From Cloacimonetes bacterium UBA3900 (GTDB lineage: Bacteria; Cloacimonadota; Cloacimonadia; Cloacimonadales; Cloacimonadaceae), in assembly GCA_002391675.1 (NCBI GenBank), contig DGFM01000009.1:31859-94536 (forward strand): 62,678 nucleotides of DNA. Reading direction: 5' to 3'. Shown piece after piece: positions 52,752 through 62,248 of the stretch. Position numbers and translations under genes: made by a program. Below the pieces are notes generated by a model. The model was given only the letters and a program-made list of their open reading frames with translations. It was not told the DNA's origin and did not search any database. The first letter of the stretch is position 1. Every line of letters starts with the position of its first letter.

Positions 52752-55700
52752 TTACTTCATCAGAATCATCTTCTTGGAGCTGCTGTATTTACCGGCGGTC
52801 ATCTTGTAGAAGTAGACTCCGCTGGATACAGGGCGGTTGTTGTTATCAACACCAGTCCAGACCACTTTGTGGTTTCCGGCGGCCTGTTCTTCGTTCACGA
52901 GTGTGCGAACCAATTGGCCCTTGATGTTGTAGACTTCGATCTTCACGTTCTCGCCTTGTTTGAGGCTGTAAGAGATCGTGGTTTCGGGGTTGAAGGGGTT
53001 GGGATAGTTGATATTCAGAGCGGTCTTGAGTACAGGGACTGTAGGATCGTCTGCATCAGTTGCTCCCTTCACAATCACATCATCGACTATGAAGAAGAAG
53101 ACGTCATGGGAAACACAGTTGATTCCAATATAGACGGGGGTTTCGGTATACTGTGTCAGATCGTAGGTATACTCGGTCCATTCAATTGGAGCTTCAATCG
53201 GTGTGGCTCCGCTGATGAAGGTGAAGTTGTTGGGTGCGGTTCCGGTTGTGGACACGCCAACCTTGAACTTCTCCAATCCATAGGCGCTGTTGTATGATCT
53301 TGCCCAGAACTTGAGCTCACTCACGGGTGAGAGTTGAGGGGTGATCATCCAGTCGTTGTTGGGAGGGTTTACTGCAGCGAAGCTGGCAGCAACTTTGCTT
53401 CCACCGTGGGGCTCAAGAGCTGTCACGGGAGGTGTGGTAGCGCTGGGGTTGAAGATGATGTAAGCCATTGGGGATTCGGCATTCGGCCAGTCATAGCCAC
53501 CGATTCTGTAGGTTGCCTGTTGATCCACGTCAACGAGTGTCCATGGAGCAAACTCGAGAGCAAAGTCAGGATATGACTCAAATCCATCTTGGAAGAGCAC
53601 TGAGCTGGGCGGCAGGACAAAGTTCACGGTGGTGGTTTGTCCTGTAACCACAGTCACGTTTTCCTGAGTTACAGAGTCATAGTCAGGGTGGCTGGCAGTC
53701 ACAGAGTGAGTACCGGCGATCACCTGCATGCTATAGGCACCATTCTGGTTGGTGGTGGCGCTGTAGCCGGCACAGGTAATGGTTGCACCTGAGATGGTAG
53801 CATTTTGCTGGTTACGAACGATTCCAACGATCGTGCCGATCTGAGTGACCTTGGGCAGAGGGTTGGAAAGAGCTGCCACGGAAGCGGCTCCACCAGTGTA
53901 GATGGCTTTGACAGCCCATTTGTAGGTGCCGTCTTCCACGTTTGCCCATTCAGTATCCTGGAATCCGGTTGCACTGATGGGATTGGGTGTGAGGGAAGTC
54001 CAGGTAGACTCGTTGGTCTCCTGTCCTTGTCTCAAGCGCCAGACGCGATAGCCGGTGAGGGCACGATCAGCGCTCTTCTCTTTGTTAACCATTCCGGCAT
54101 AGGTCTTGAATGATCCGGGCATGCTGATGCGAGGAGCATCTGTGGGAGCACTGTAGCCCACGTAGCCCTGGATACACCAGTTGCCGTCTAAGCCGGCAGA
54201 AAGCAGAGTCTGCCAGTTGCCACCGAATTCAACCATGTTTCCATAGCCGTTCACGGCAGGACCGGCGTCCACACCGCAGGGATAGTTGCCAGAAGTATGA
54301 TCGGCGGAGTAGCCAAACCAGAGCTCTCCATCCGGGACAGGTACAGGGTCGGTGAGTAACACAGTGTTATAAGTATCAAGTTCTGCAGGAGTGAAGGGTT
54401 GGTTGACAGCTTCAGTTCCCGGAGCAGTGGCTGTGCCACCTGTCCAGACTCTTGCGGCGTAGGTTGCAGGCTGGGCTGGCCATACCTTCAGAGCTTGGAG
54501 ACTCATTCCGGAGTAATCTGCAAGACCAGCAGCATCATAACGAGCTGCAACGCTCATGACACCACCGGCGGTGAGGCCAACGCTGTCATCCTTTTCTCCA
54601 CTGTAGTTGAGCCATTCGCCACCGCTGGTTCCGGGCTCCATCCAAGTCACGTTTACGTTAGGAGCAACTTCTTCTGCGACAACTGCTCCTGGAGGCAAGG
54701 TGATTTCGGTGAGCACGAAGTCCTGGGTGGTGGTCTGCAATCCAACCATCACCACGCCGGCTTGGCTGGCAGGTTGGTATCCAACCTTGGAACAGGTGAC
54801 TTCGTAAGTTCCAGCATAGACGCTGAAGCTGTAGACGCCCTGTGCGTTGGAGGTTCCGCTATATTCTCCGGCGACAATGGAGGCACCTTCGATGGGCAGG
54901 TCTGTACCGAATTCGGTAACGGTTCCGGTAAGTGTACCCATCATGCCTTTATGTACTGCGTTGGAGAAGGCGGGATTTGAGAATACGTTGTTTGTATAAA
55001 CAGCTTTAACTGCATATTTGTAGACAGCGGAAGGCAGAGGCTGCCAACTGTTGTCTGTGAAGTTTGTATTTGTGATATTGGAAGTGGTCAGAGAAGTCCA
55101 AGCGGCTTCGTTGTTCTCTTGTCCCTCGGTCAAGCGCCAGACGCGATAACCGACAAGAGAGCGGTCCATTTCCCTATCAACACTAACGCTCAGGCCGAGA
55201 GAAGGAATCTCATTCTGTGCCATGCTGAAGGTGCTGATGCGAGGAGCATCTGTGGGAGCACCCCAGCCTACGTAGCCCTGGATACACCAGTTGCCGTCGA
55301 GGCCGGCAGAAAGCAAGGTCTGCCAGGTGCCACCGAATTCAACCATGTTTCCAAAGCCGTTCACGGCAGGACCGGCGTCCACGCCGCAGGGGTAGTTGCC
55401 ACCAGAATGCTCGGCTGAGTAGCCAAACCAGAGCTCTTCGCTGCCGGTAACAAGTACAGGCTCAGTGAGCACTACGGTGTTGTAAACATCCAGTTCTGCG
55501 GGTGTGAAGGGTTGGGCAACCGCTTCAGGTCCGGGAACAGTGGCTGAGCCACCGGTCCAGACTTTTGCGACGTAGGTCGCAGGCTGGGCTGGCCATACTT
55601 TCAGAGCATGGATGCTCATTCCGGCATAATCTGTGAGACCGGCAGGAGCATAACGAGCTGCAACGTGCATGGTGCCACCGGAGGTGAGGCCAACGCTGTC

Positions 55701-58637
55701 GTCCTTTTCTCCGCTATAGTTAAGCCATTCTCCGCCTGCGGTTCCGGGCGCTGCCCAGGTAACGCTGCAGTTTGCACCGTCGGCTGCTTCTTCAGCAACA
55801 ACCTGTGCGGGAGGGAAGGCAATTTCGTTTACGGTGATATCACCCATGTTCAGGTCAACTGTGCCTACCACGGCTTGGCCGGTGGCATTTTGATAACCTG
55901 TAGCTCTTGCCACATATTCATATGTCTGGCTGGCATACACGTTGGTGATGGTAAACTGACCCTGGGCGTTGGTGGTGGCGCTGTAGGGCTCATAACCGGT
56001 GAGGTTGATGGTAGCATCGGCGATACCCACGGTGGGGGCGTCGCTTCCTACGATGCGGCCGGTCACTGTCACCTGGGGCAGTTGGGTAATGTTGAAGTTT
56101 TGGGTAGTGGTCTGATCTTCCACGATGGTCACGGTGTGGGTATCCACGGTGTAACCATGCTTGGTGGCGGAAACAGTCTGGCTTCCTTCAAAAATGTAGG
56201 GGAAGCTGTAGGTTCCGTCAGCACCGGTGGTAAATTGCAGGGCACTGTTGGCCACGCTCACGGTAGCTCCTTCAATAGGAGTATTGCCGGGGCCGTAGAC
56301 GGTTCCGCTCAATGAACCCATGCCTTCAGTCACCAAGAAGAAGGTGGTTTTGGGGAATGCATCTACAGCGGTTCCTGCAGCCGGGTTGTTGGGATCATAT
56401 TCGGTGGAGTCAGCTCTGAGATAGCGGGAGCGGTTTGCCACTGGGCCGGACTGCGTGACAAAGTGGTTTGTCGAGGCATAGTATTGGGTGTCCATGCAGC
56501 GGTTGGTCATCATCACGATGTTTCCACCGCCATAAACCCAGGGTGGATCAACGGGGATGAAGATATCGTTGCTTCCGTTGGGGAAGACGATATTGCCGTC
56601 GAATACCAAATCCATCTCTGTTGCGGGGATGAAGCCGCCGGAGAGGTCTGTCTGAGGTGTTTCAGCCAACCAAACCTTGACGGGCTTGCTGCCAACATCC
56701 TGGGTAAAGCTGTTGTAGAATTGGATACCTGAGATCACGCCACCAATGTTCATCTCAGATGCCTGGTAGATGGTCTCAAACAGGGAGTTTTTCCAATAGA
56801 AATCGAAGGGATAACGATCGGTTGAGCCACCATCTCCCACGGTCACAGTTACCACGCCGGCAGCCTGGACTGAGACGCTCAAGGGCAGGGATTGGTTGTT
56901 TGTATCAATTTGGTCTCCAGCCATGATCACTTGGGCCACAAGGCTCACTGTACCGGTGGTAGCAGGAGTCCAGGGAAGTGAAATTTCCAGAGTTTGCTGA
57001 CTCTGAATGGCGGGGCCATTTACGCTGGCCAGCTCGACGTCTCCCATCATCAGTTTCACCTGATAGTTGTTTTCAGTGCTGGCGCCATTGTTTTTCACTG
57101 TGGCGATATAGTTTTCAGCAGTACCAACGCTGGGCGTGGTATTTCCGGTGAGGGAAAGCACACCGAGGTCATGCTGAATAGCCTGTCCAGTGTAGAAGAA
57201 TGTTGTCTGAGGGAATTGACCAGTGAGGCTTCCACCTGTGGGGTTGGCAGGATCGTTTGCAGTGCTGTCGTTCATGTAGTTACGGGCACGGCTGCTGCCG
57301 ACGGTCTGACACTTGAAATAGTCAGTGGAAGACCACCACTGTGTGTCTGTAGGACGCTGCACCATCATCACCAGGTTTCCGGGGGTGTAGTTGAAGGGAG
57401 TCTGCAGAGCGATGGTAATCGTGTTTTGACCTGCAGGGTAATCGACGTTGCCGTCAAATACCAGCGTCATCTCGGTGGAAGGAATCCAGCCGGCACTGAG
57501 GTCCAAGAGGTTGGTGTTGCCCATCCAGATCTTGGTAGCACCGGTGGGGCTGTTGGAGTTAAATTGGTTGTAAAATGCGATACTGTTGATGGTTCCACTC
57601 AGGATACCCAGCTCATCCGGATAGTACAAGCATTGATAGAGTGAGTTTTTGTAGTAGAAGTCCATCGGTATACGTGCAAGTTGGTCACCTGTACCTATTG
57701 TAACTGCACTTGTGCCTGTAGGCTGAACCGACAGGTCCAAAGGTGCAGTTTCGTCGTTGACAGGGAATTCATCTCCCGCCAACACCACTTTACCATAAAT
57801 GCTCATCGCACCGGCAGTGGTGGGTGTCCAGGGGATGATAACTTCTGCGGTCTCCAAGCTTGCGAGGGTGGGGCCTGCAACGCTTGCCAACTCGGTGGTG
57901 CCGCTCATCAGCTTCACCTGGTAGGTGCTCTGGCTGGCGGTGCCGTTGTTTTTGACACCAACAACGTAGTTGTAGGAAGTTCCCGCGGTGGGAGTGGTGT
58001 TTCCACTGATGGAAATAGCACCGAGGTCATTCACGATAGTAACAGGTGTGTAGGTGATTTTGATCATCGGGAATTGACCTGTGGCAGTGCCTCCGGGAGG
58101 GCTGTTGGGGTCAACTTCTCCGCTGTCGGCTCTGTGATAGCGAGCACGGTCGGTGCCAATCGTTTGGCACTTGAAATAGCTTGAAGAACTGAAATAGGCA
58201 TCGTCCATGGGGCGTTGCACCAGCAAAACCAGGTTGCCAGGTGTGTGCGTGTAGGACGTCTGCAATGTGATAGAAATGGCGTTTTCCCCTGCGGGATAGT
58301 CCACGTTTCCGTCGAACACCAGGGTAAGCTGGTTGGCAGGGATGTAGCCGGTGCTGAGGTCTGACTGGCTGGTAGTGCCAAGCCAAATCTTGGTGGGTTT
58401 CCCAGTCAGGCCTTCAGGGAAGTTGTTGTAAAACTCGAGCGCAGTAATTGTGCCGCTGGTAAATCCCAGCTCATCCGGATAGTACAAGGTTTGATACAAC
58501 GATGTCTTCCAGAAGAAGTCCATTGGATAACGAGCAGTCTGATCGCCTGTTCCGATGGTGACGGTCTCTGCAAAAGAGGGTACCATCAAACCAAGCATGA
58601 ACATCACTACGAGGAGTAATGATAGACGTTTCATCAT
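52752..58637 (-). CDS. Giant repetitive surface protein with FlgD-like sorting domain
   Basis: 1961 residues with a signal peptide (to ~23). Three repeats of about 290 residues start near 25, 313 and 597 (TIGTGDQ-x-AR-x-PMDF..., then a CARDB-like part with NNG and LPWTP). Two carboxypeptidase-regulatory-like units (GxVxGxGxTPIEGATV) follow. Two near-identical ~180-residue blocks (near 970 and 1343; LNYSGEKDDSVGL ... GNWCIQGYVG) are each followed by a fibronectin III-like part (YRVWRL). A third regulatory-like unit precedes a cleaved-adhesin/jelly-roll domain (~1680-1850). The end is a sorting domain (YPNPFNPETTISY ... SSGVYFYKM). Probably an adhesin or surface-layer component. Confidence 0.88.
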   Translation of the reverse strand: MMKRLSLLLVVMFMLGLMVPSFAETVTIGTGDQTARYPMDFFWKTSLYQTLYYPDELGFTSGTITALEFYNNFPEGLTGKPTKIWLGTTSQSDLSTGYIPANQLTLVFDGNVDYPAGENAISITLQTSYTHTPGNLVLLVQRPMDDAYFSSSSYFKCQTIGTDRARYHRADSGEVDPNSPPGGTATGQFPMIKITYTPVTIVNDLGAISISGNTTPTAGTSYNYVVGVKNNGTASQSTYQVKLMSGTTELASVAGPTLASLETAEVIIPWTPTTAGAMSIYGKVVLAGDEFPVNDETAPLDLSVQPTGTSAVTIGTGDQLARIPMDFYYKNSLYQCLYYPDELGILSGTINSIAFYNQFNSNSPTGATKIWMGNTNLLDLSAGWIPSTEMTLVFDGNVDYPAGQNTITIALQTPFNYTPGNLVMMVQRPTDTQWWSSTDYFKCQTVGSSRARNYMNDSTANDPANPTGGSLTGQFPQTTFFYTGQAIQHDLGVLSLTGNTTPSVGTAENYIATVKNNGASTENNYQVKLMMGDVELASVNGPAIQSQQTLEISLPWTPATTGTVSLVAQVIMAGDQIDTNNQSLPLSVSVQAAGVVTVTVGDGGSTDRYPFDFYWKNSLFETIYQASEMNIGGVISGIQFYNSFTQDVGSKPVKVWLAETPQTDLSGGFIPATEMDLVFDGNIVFPNGSNDIFIPVDPPWVYGGGNIVMMTNRCMDTQYYASTNHFVTQSGPVANRSRYLRADSTEYDPNNPAAGTAVDAFPKTTFFLVTEGMGSLSGTVYGPGNTPIEGATVSVANSALQFTTGADGTYSFPYIFEGSQTVSATKHGYTVDTHTVTIVEDQTTTQNFNITQLPQVTVTGRIVGSDAPTVGIADATINLTGYEPYSATTNAQGQFTITNVYASQTYEYVARATGYQNATGQAVVGTVDLNMGDITVNEIAFPPAQVVAEEAADGANCSVTWAAPGTAGGEWLNYSGEKDDSVGLTSGGTMHVAARYAPAGLTDYAGMSIHALKVWPAQPATYVAKVWTGGSATVPGPEAVAQPFTPAELDVYNTVVLTEPVLVTGSEELWFGYSAEHSGGNYPCGVDAGPAVNGFGNMVEFGGTWQTLLSAGLDGNWCIQGYVGWGAPTDAPRISTFSMAQNEIPSLGLSVSVDREMDRSLVGYRVWRLTEGQENNEAAWTSLTTSNITNTNFTDNSWQPLPSAVYKYAVKAVYTNNVFSNPAFSNAVHKGMMGTLTGTVTEFGTDLPIEGASIVAGEYSGTSNAQGVYSFSVYAGTYEVTCSKVGYQPASQAGVVMVGLQTTTQDFVLTEITLPPGAVVAEEVAPNVNVTWMEPGTSGGEWLNYSGEKDDSVGLTAGGVMSVAARYDAAGLADYSGMSLQALKVWPAQPATYAARVWTGGTATAPGTEAVNQPFTPAELDTYNTVLLTDPVPVPDGELWFGYSADHTSGNYPCGVDAGPAVNGYGNMVEFGGNWQTLLSAGLDGNWCIQGYVGYSAPTDAPRISMPGSFKTYAGMVNKEKSADRALTGYRVWRLRQGQETNESTWTSLTPNPISATGFQDTEWANVEDGTYKWAVKAIYTGGAASVAALSNPLPKVTQIGTIVGIVRNQQNATISGATITCAGYSATTNQNGAYSMQVIAGTHSVTASHPDYDSVTQENVTVVTGQTTTVNFVLPPSSVLFQDGFESYPDFALEFAPWTLVDVDQQATYRIGGYDWPNAESPMAYIIFNPSATTPPVTALEPHGGSKVAASFAAVNPPNNDWMITPQLSPVSELKFWARSYNSAYGLEKFKVGVSTTGTAPNNFTFISGATPIEAPIEWTEYTYDLTQYTETPVYIGINCVSHDVFFFIVDDVIVKGATDADDPTVPVLKTALNINYPNPFNPETTISYSLKQGENVKIEVYNIKGQLVRTLVNEEQAAGNHKVVWTGVDNNNRPVSSGVYFYKMTAGKYSSSKKMILMK
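54115..54670. repeat. Internal duplication, copy 2
   Basis: Near-identical in DNA to 55218-55770 (long runs with only scattered base changes). Encodes the second GEKDDSVGL ... CIQGYVG block. Confidence 0.85.
55218..55770. repeat. Internal duplication, copy 1
   Basis: Partner of 54115-54670. The low divergence points to recent duplication or gene conversion inside the giant gene. Confidence 0.85.
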
Positions 58638-58974
58638 AGGTTTCTCCTTTGTTTATTTGGTTTCTATAATGTCTTTGTCGTTTGGAGTACTGATATCACG
58701 GCCACAAATCAGCAGAAGACGCCGCAAAACTCAGTACACCGGTTACTATAAAAAAAGCCTGTGATACAAGCTAAGTCAAATAAGCAGACAGAGGCTTTTT
58801 TGTCAAGCAAGAAATTCAATTAATCTGAATAATGTGCAAGAAGAGCTTGATGGAACCGATAAGTCCGCCTCCGAGTGCCGGACAAGTCCCAAAGCCCCAC
58901 ACCCTTTGTCAGACCCTAAAAATCAGGCGCACCCGCATGGGGCACGCCTGTTTTCACAAAGGGAGAATTATGAG
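58638..58974. other. Intergenic region with a long inverted repeat and the hsp20 terminator
   Basis: 58750-58801: AAAAAAGCCT ... AGGCTTTTTT arms enclose ~32 bases and have a T-run on either strand, so it may be a terminator or leader structure for the giant gene. Minus-strand CTGCTT-16 bp-TATCAC overlaps it and could be that gene's promoter (weak). 58802-58915 holds nothing I recognise. Confidence 0.4.
58916..58952 (-). terminator. Terminator of hsp20
   Basis: Minus strand AGGCG-t-GC-c-CC-atg-CGGG-t-GC-GCCT followed by GATTTTTA, a stem with small interruptions, about 25 bases after the stop at 58975. Confidence 0.75.
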
Positions 58975-59409
58975 TTATTGTATTACGATTTCCTTTTGTG
59001 GAGAGGCTTCCCGCTTGGGTATCGACAAGCGCAGGATGCCATCTTCCATCTTAGCGCTGATCTTTGCAACGTCGGCATTATCGGGCAGCAAGAGGTTGCG
59101 GCGGTAGTTGCCACTGTAACGCTCGCAGCGATACAGGGTTCCTTCCTGTTCCTCGCTCTTGCTCTCGACGTTTGCCTCGATCAAAAGCTGGTTGTCATGA
59201 ATGGATATTTTTACGTTGTCTTTCTTGAATCCGGGCAGGTTTGCCAAGACCTCATATTCTTTCTCATGTTCCACGATATCCATGGCCATGGCTCTGAAGT
59301 TTGCATCATCATTGCTTTCCTCTTCGAAAGCACGGTTGAAGAACTCATCGAAGAGGCTGATCATGTTACTTCTGCGTAGTTGGTTACGACGAAATGGTGT
59401 AAGCATCAT
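58975..59409 (-). CDS. Small heat-shock protein (Hsp20/alpha-crystallin)
   Basis: 144 residues. I choose the ATG at 59409 because AAAGGAG lies eight bases upstream; the longer open frame to 59487 crosses the promoter. A short N-terminal arm (MISLFDEFFNRAF) precedes the alpha-crystallin domain (~45-135) with YEVLANLPGFKKDNVKISIHDNQLLIEA and a GILRLSIPK end, then a C-terminal tail ending IVIQ (I-x-I anchor). A holdase chaperone of the cytoplasm. Single gene with its own promoter and terminator. I see no CIRCE-type (TTAGCACTC-n9-GAGTGCTAA) operator. Confidence 0.95.
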   Translation of the reverse strand: MMLTPFRRNQLRRSNMISLFDEFFNRAFEEESNDDANFRAMAMDIVEHEKEYEVLANLPGFKKDNVKISIHDNQLLIEANVESKSEEQEGTLYRCERYSGNYRRNLLLPDNADVAKISAKMEDGILRLSIPKREASPQKEIVIQ

Positions 59410-59453
59410 TGTTTCAGCTCCTTTCATTATTGTTTTGTTTTGTTTGTATAGAT

Positions 59454-59481
59454 ATGATAACCGAGTTCTTCGGAAAGGCAA
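59454..59481 (-). promoter_or_regulatory. Promoter of hsp20
   Basis: Minus strand TTGCCT (59481-59476), 16-bp spacer, TATCAT (59459-59454), between the upstream terminator and the ribosome-binding site. Confidence 0.6.
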
Positions 59482-59485
59482 GCAC

Positions 59486-59516
59486 AAAATTAGCAGTCCG
59501 ACGTGCAGACTGCTAA
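59486..59516 (-). terminator. Terminator of the M6 protease gene
   Basis: A 9-bp perfect stem TTAGCAGTC / GACTGCTAA with a 9-nt loop, followed on the minus strand by TTTTG; 36 bases after the stop at 59552. The stem resembles a CIRCE half-site in layout (9-n9-9) but the sequence differs (GCAGTC, not GCACTC). The T-run and position before the hsp20 promoter favour a terminator. Confidence 0.85.
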
Positions 59517-59551
59517 TATGGATGACCCTACATGGTGAAGTATAAGACTAT

Positions 59552-62248
59552 CTAACGCATAAACAAGACCTTACGAGTCTCAACAAAATCACCACTCTCC
59601 ATCCTGCAGAAGTAAATTCCTTCAGAAATCTGCCTGCCCTGATCATCACGTCCGTCCCATTTGAGGGTAAGGTTGTTGCCGGCCGGCAGGCCCTGATGCA
59701 GCGTGCGTACCAATTGACCGCGCAGGTTGAAAACCTTCACGCTCAAGGTCTGATCCCTGTGCTTCACACTCACCGGAATGGAAGTGGATTGTTTGAAGGG
59801 ATTGGGGAAGTTTGCCTGCAGCGCATTGGTCAAAACCGGAGCATGAGGATCATCGTTGTCCGTGATCTCACCGGCTTTAAACCTGTAGATGGGCGAGTAG
59901 TTGCTGTATCCCACCGAGTTTTTGGCTGCCACTCTCCAATAGTAGTTGGTTTGAGGCACCAGGTCGCTTACGGTGAAGAAGATATCCGGAACATCATCAT
60001 AGACATCCACCTCGCCGCTGAAGTAGGAATTGGTGCTGATCTGCAGCTTGTAGCCCGTGGCAATCTCGCTCCTCGTCCAGTTGAAGGTGACGGGTATTCC
60101 CACATCGCTGCTCATATGAGCCGGTGCGATCAATCTGGGCGCCAGCGGCAGTTCAGTTGCCTCACCCGTGGTGAAGGTAAAGGTATTTGTAAAGGGGCCA
60201 TGTCCCATCTCGGGTGCCACAGCCGCCACCCTCCAATAGTAGGTGGTGTGTGCGCTGAGGCGATTTACCTGATAGAAGTTTGCCCCCAGCCCGTCATAAT
60301 TGACCAGATTGCACAGGAAGTCGCTATCTGCGGCCAGTTGGAAGTGGTAGCCGATAGCTCCCGGCACCGCTTGCCAGGTGACGCGTGGATTGGTGGGCAC
60401 TCCTGTAGCACCATCCTCGGGGAAGACGGCTTCCGGAGAGATCAGTTCATCTATTATAGTAAAGGGATAGTAGTTTGAATCGGATTGGCCTGTGGCTATC
60501 TGCGTGATGCGGATATGCATCGCCTGGCTGTTGTTCACCTGTGGAATGTTGTTCCACATATAGCTGCCGGTGTTGTGCACGTTTGTAGCGATCTCGGTCC
60601 AGTTTTCGCCGCCATCGCTGCTATACTCCAGTTTCACCGTTCCCGTGGTGTATCTGCTCGCCCAGGTGATCTCTTTGTTGGAGCCGCTAAACCACACTTC
60701 GCCACCATGCGGTGAGGTAAGCTGAATCGTGGAAATCTTCACTTTGAAGCTGATGGTATCGCCCGCCTCGCCGATATCAAAGACGTTCAGGCCTCCTGCT
60801 GAGCCATTGCCCAGAAAGCCGTTTGGCTGTGTAGCTTCGCTGATCTCGGTGCGTCCGCTCTGCTGGGAAAAGGCGGCCTGATTCAGGCTTCCGTTCACGG
60901 TATTTGTCCCGCCCGGTCTATAGATATAGAGCTCATCGGGTGGGCCATTGGCGTTACCGTTTTCCCTCGAATCCAATCTATACACCAGCAAGCCGCTGCC
61001 CGGCAGGTTGCCATCATACATCCCATGCGGCTTCCTGTATTCCAGCACGTAGTGTTCGCCGGTGCGCCAGCTACTGATGCGGTAGATATTGTTTGTGGAA
61101 GAAGAAGCCACCGGATGCAGCGTATAAGTGCCGGACTCGGTGATGGTGGGCACGCTGTCTATCCACTCGCCATACCTGTATTTCATCCACACGCTCATGT
61201 GTTGCGGCGGGTTTTGGTTGCCGGCCATCAGGTCCCACCTTCCGATCGGATCGATGGTATTATCATAGTATCTATAAAGATCGGGAGCGCCCAGGCTGTG
61301 GAACATCTCGTGCGCCAATACGCTGGCTCCGGAGCTGCCCAGCGAGGTCTCCAGCTGGAAGTTGAAGTCCCACACCTGCTTGCCATGAATATAAGCCGAA
61401 GCAGCGTAAAGCACCCAACGATGCGGCCAGAGCAGTTCCGCCCAGCCATCCGGCTGTCCCTGGATGATGAAGCAGACGTTATCCACATAGCCGTCGTTAT
61501 CTCCATCAATCACCAAAGTGGTGGGAATCTGCGAGCTCACTCCATTCACCGCCCTCACCAGCATCTCCTGCTCGCGCTGCGTACGCTGATCATCCCCGGA
61601 ATAGCCATTGGGGTTGGAGTAGCTATAGGGCTGGAAGTAGCTGCGCGGATAGCTATCCGTATAGGCCACCACCAGGTCTCCATTGGGCTCGGGGTAGTAG
61701 AAGGAATCCACATTCAGCAGGCCATAGGATGCTGCCTGAAAGTAGTTCTTCATCGAATTGGCTCCCTCTTCCGAGGCGTTGAAGATCTGCTGATAATAAC
61801 CAAACGGTGCACTAAAATCCGGGCTGTCGGCAAACTTGATAAAGATCACGACGTTGTTGAATTGACCCACATGCGGGCTGCGTCCATTGGAGTAATCCCG
61901 CATCTGCGCATAGCGATCATACTTGGTTTTGATCTCTGCCTCGCTCAGGTTCAAGCCCGGCTCGATGCTGCGCATATTCGGGCTGTCTCTGCCCACCAAT
62001 AAACCCGAGGGAACCAGGCTGCCACGCTCCTGCATGGCATAGACGTAGGCTCCGCTATCATCTCTTACAATAGTATAATTGTCCCCATCATGCAGCCAGT
62101 TGTGAAATTCATCACCGCTGGCATAGATGTTGATCCGGCTTCCATCCGGCTGAGTTGCCTCAATCGGCAGGAAGCTGTGGGGTGCGGCCACTAAGCTGTT
62201 GACGACCAGGATCAAAACCAGGATCGTCAGATTGAAGACTTTTCTCAT
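59552..62248 (-). CDS. Secreted M6-family metalloprotease with sorting domain
   Basis: 898 residues from the ATG at 62248 (AGAGGAA upstream; signal peptide MRKVFNLTILVLILVVNSLV). A longer reading to 62443 adds residues without signal character. The M6 domain has an intact zinc motif HEMFHSLGAPD (313-323), with WGELLWPHRW-type sequence before and GRWDLMAGN after it. Ig/fibronectin-like domains follow (~560-790: a LTSPHGGEVWFSGS part and two YYWRVAA repeats). The last ~85 residues (NFPNPFKQ ... SEGIYFCRM) are a FlgD-like sorting domain. Secreted, probably surface-bound. Single gene. Confidence 0.93.
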   Translation of the reverse strand: MRKVFNLTILVLILVVNSLVAAPHSFLPIEATQPDGSRINIYASGDEFHNWLHDGDNYTIVRDDSGAYVYAMQERGSLVPSGLLVGRDSPNMRSIEPGLNLSEAEIKTKYDRYAQMRDYSNGRSPHVGQFNNVVIFIKFADSPDFSAPFGYYQQIFNASEEGANSMKNYFQAASYGLLNVDSFYYPEPNGDLVVAYTDSYPRSYFQPYSYSNPNGYSGDDQRTQREQEMLVRAVNGVSSQIPTTLVIDGDNDGYVDNVCFIIQGQPDGWAELLWPHRWVLYAASAYIHGKQVWDFNFQLETSLGSSGASVLAHEMFHSLGAPDLYRYYDNTIDPIGRWDLMAGNQNPPQHMSVWMKYRYGEWIDSVPTITESGTYTLHPVASSSTNNIYRISSWRTGEHYVLEYRKPHGMYDGNLPGSGLLVYRLDSRENGNANGPPDELYIYRPGGTNTVNGSLNQAAFSQQSGRTEISEATQPNGFLGNGSAGGLNVFDIGEAGDTISFKVKISTIQLTSPHGGEVWFSGSNKEITWASRYTTGTVKLEYSSDGGENWTEIATNVHNTGSYMWNNIPQVNNSQAMHIRITQIATGQSDSNYYPFTIIDELISPEAVFPEDGATGVPTNPRVTWQAVPGAIGYHFQLAADSDFLCNLVNYDGLGANFYQVNRLSAHTTYYWRVAAVAPEMGHGPFTNTFTFTTGEATELPLAPRLIAPAHMSSDVGIPVTFNWTRSEIATGYKLQISTNSYFSGEVDVYDDVPDIFFTVSDLVPQTNYYWRVAAKNSVGYSNYSPIYRFKAGEITDNDDPHAPVLTNALQANFPNPFKQSTSIPVSVKHRDQTLSVKVFNLRGQLVRTLHQGLPAGNNLTLKWDGRDDQGRQISEGIYFCRMESGDFVETRKVLFMR

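Noticed and set aside
59486..59516. CIRCE heat-shock operator upstream of hsp20
   Set aside because: The 9-n9-9 inverted-repeat layout fits, but the arms are TTAGCAGTC/GACTGCTAA instead of TTAGCACTC/GAGTGCTAA, and a T-run plus the position right after the M6 gene make it a terminator. The two mismatches are close enough to merit a second look.
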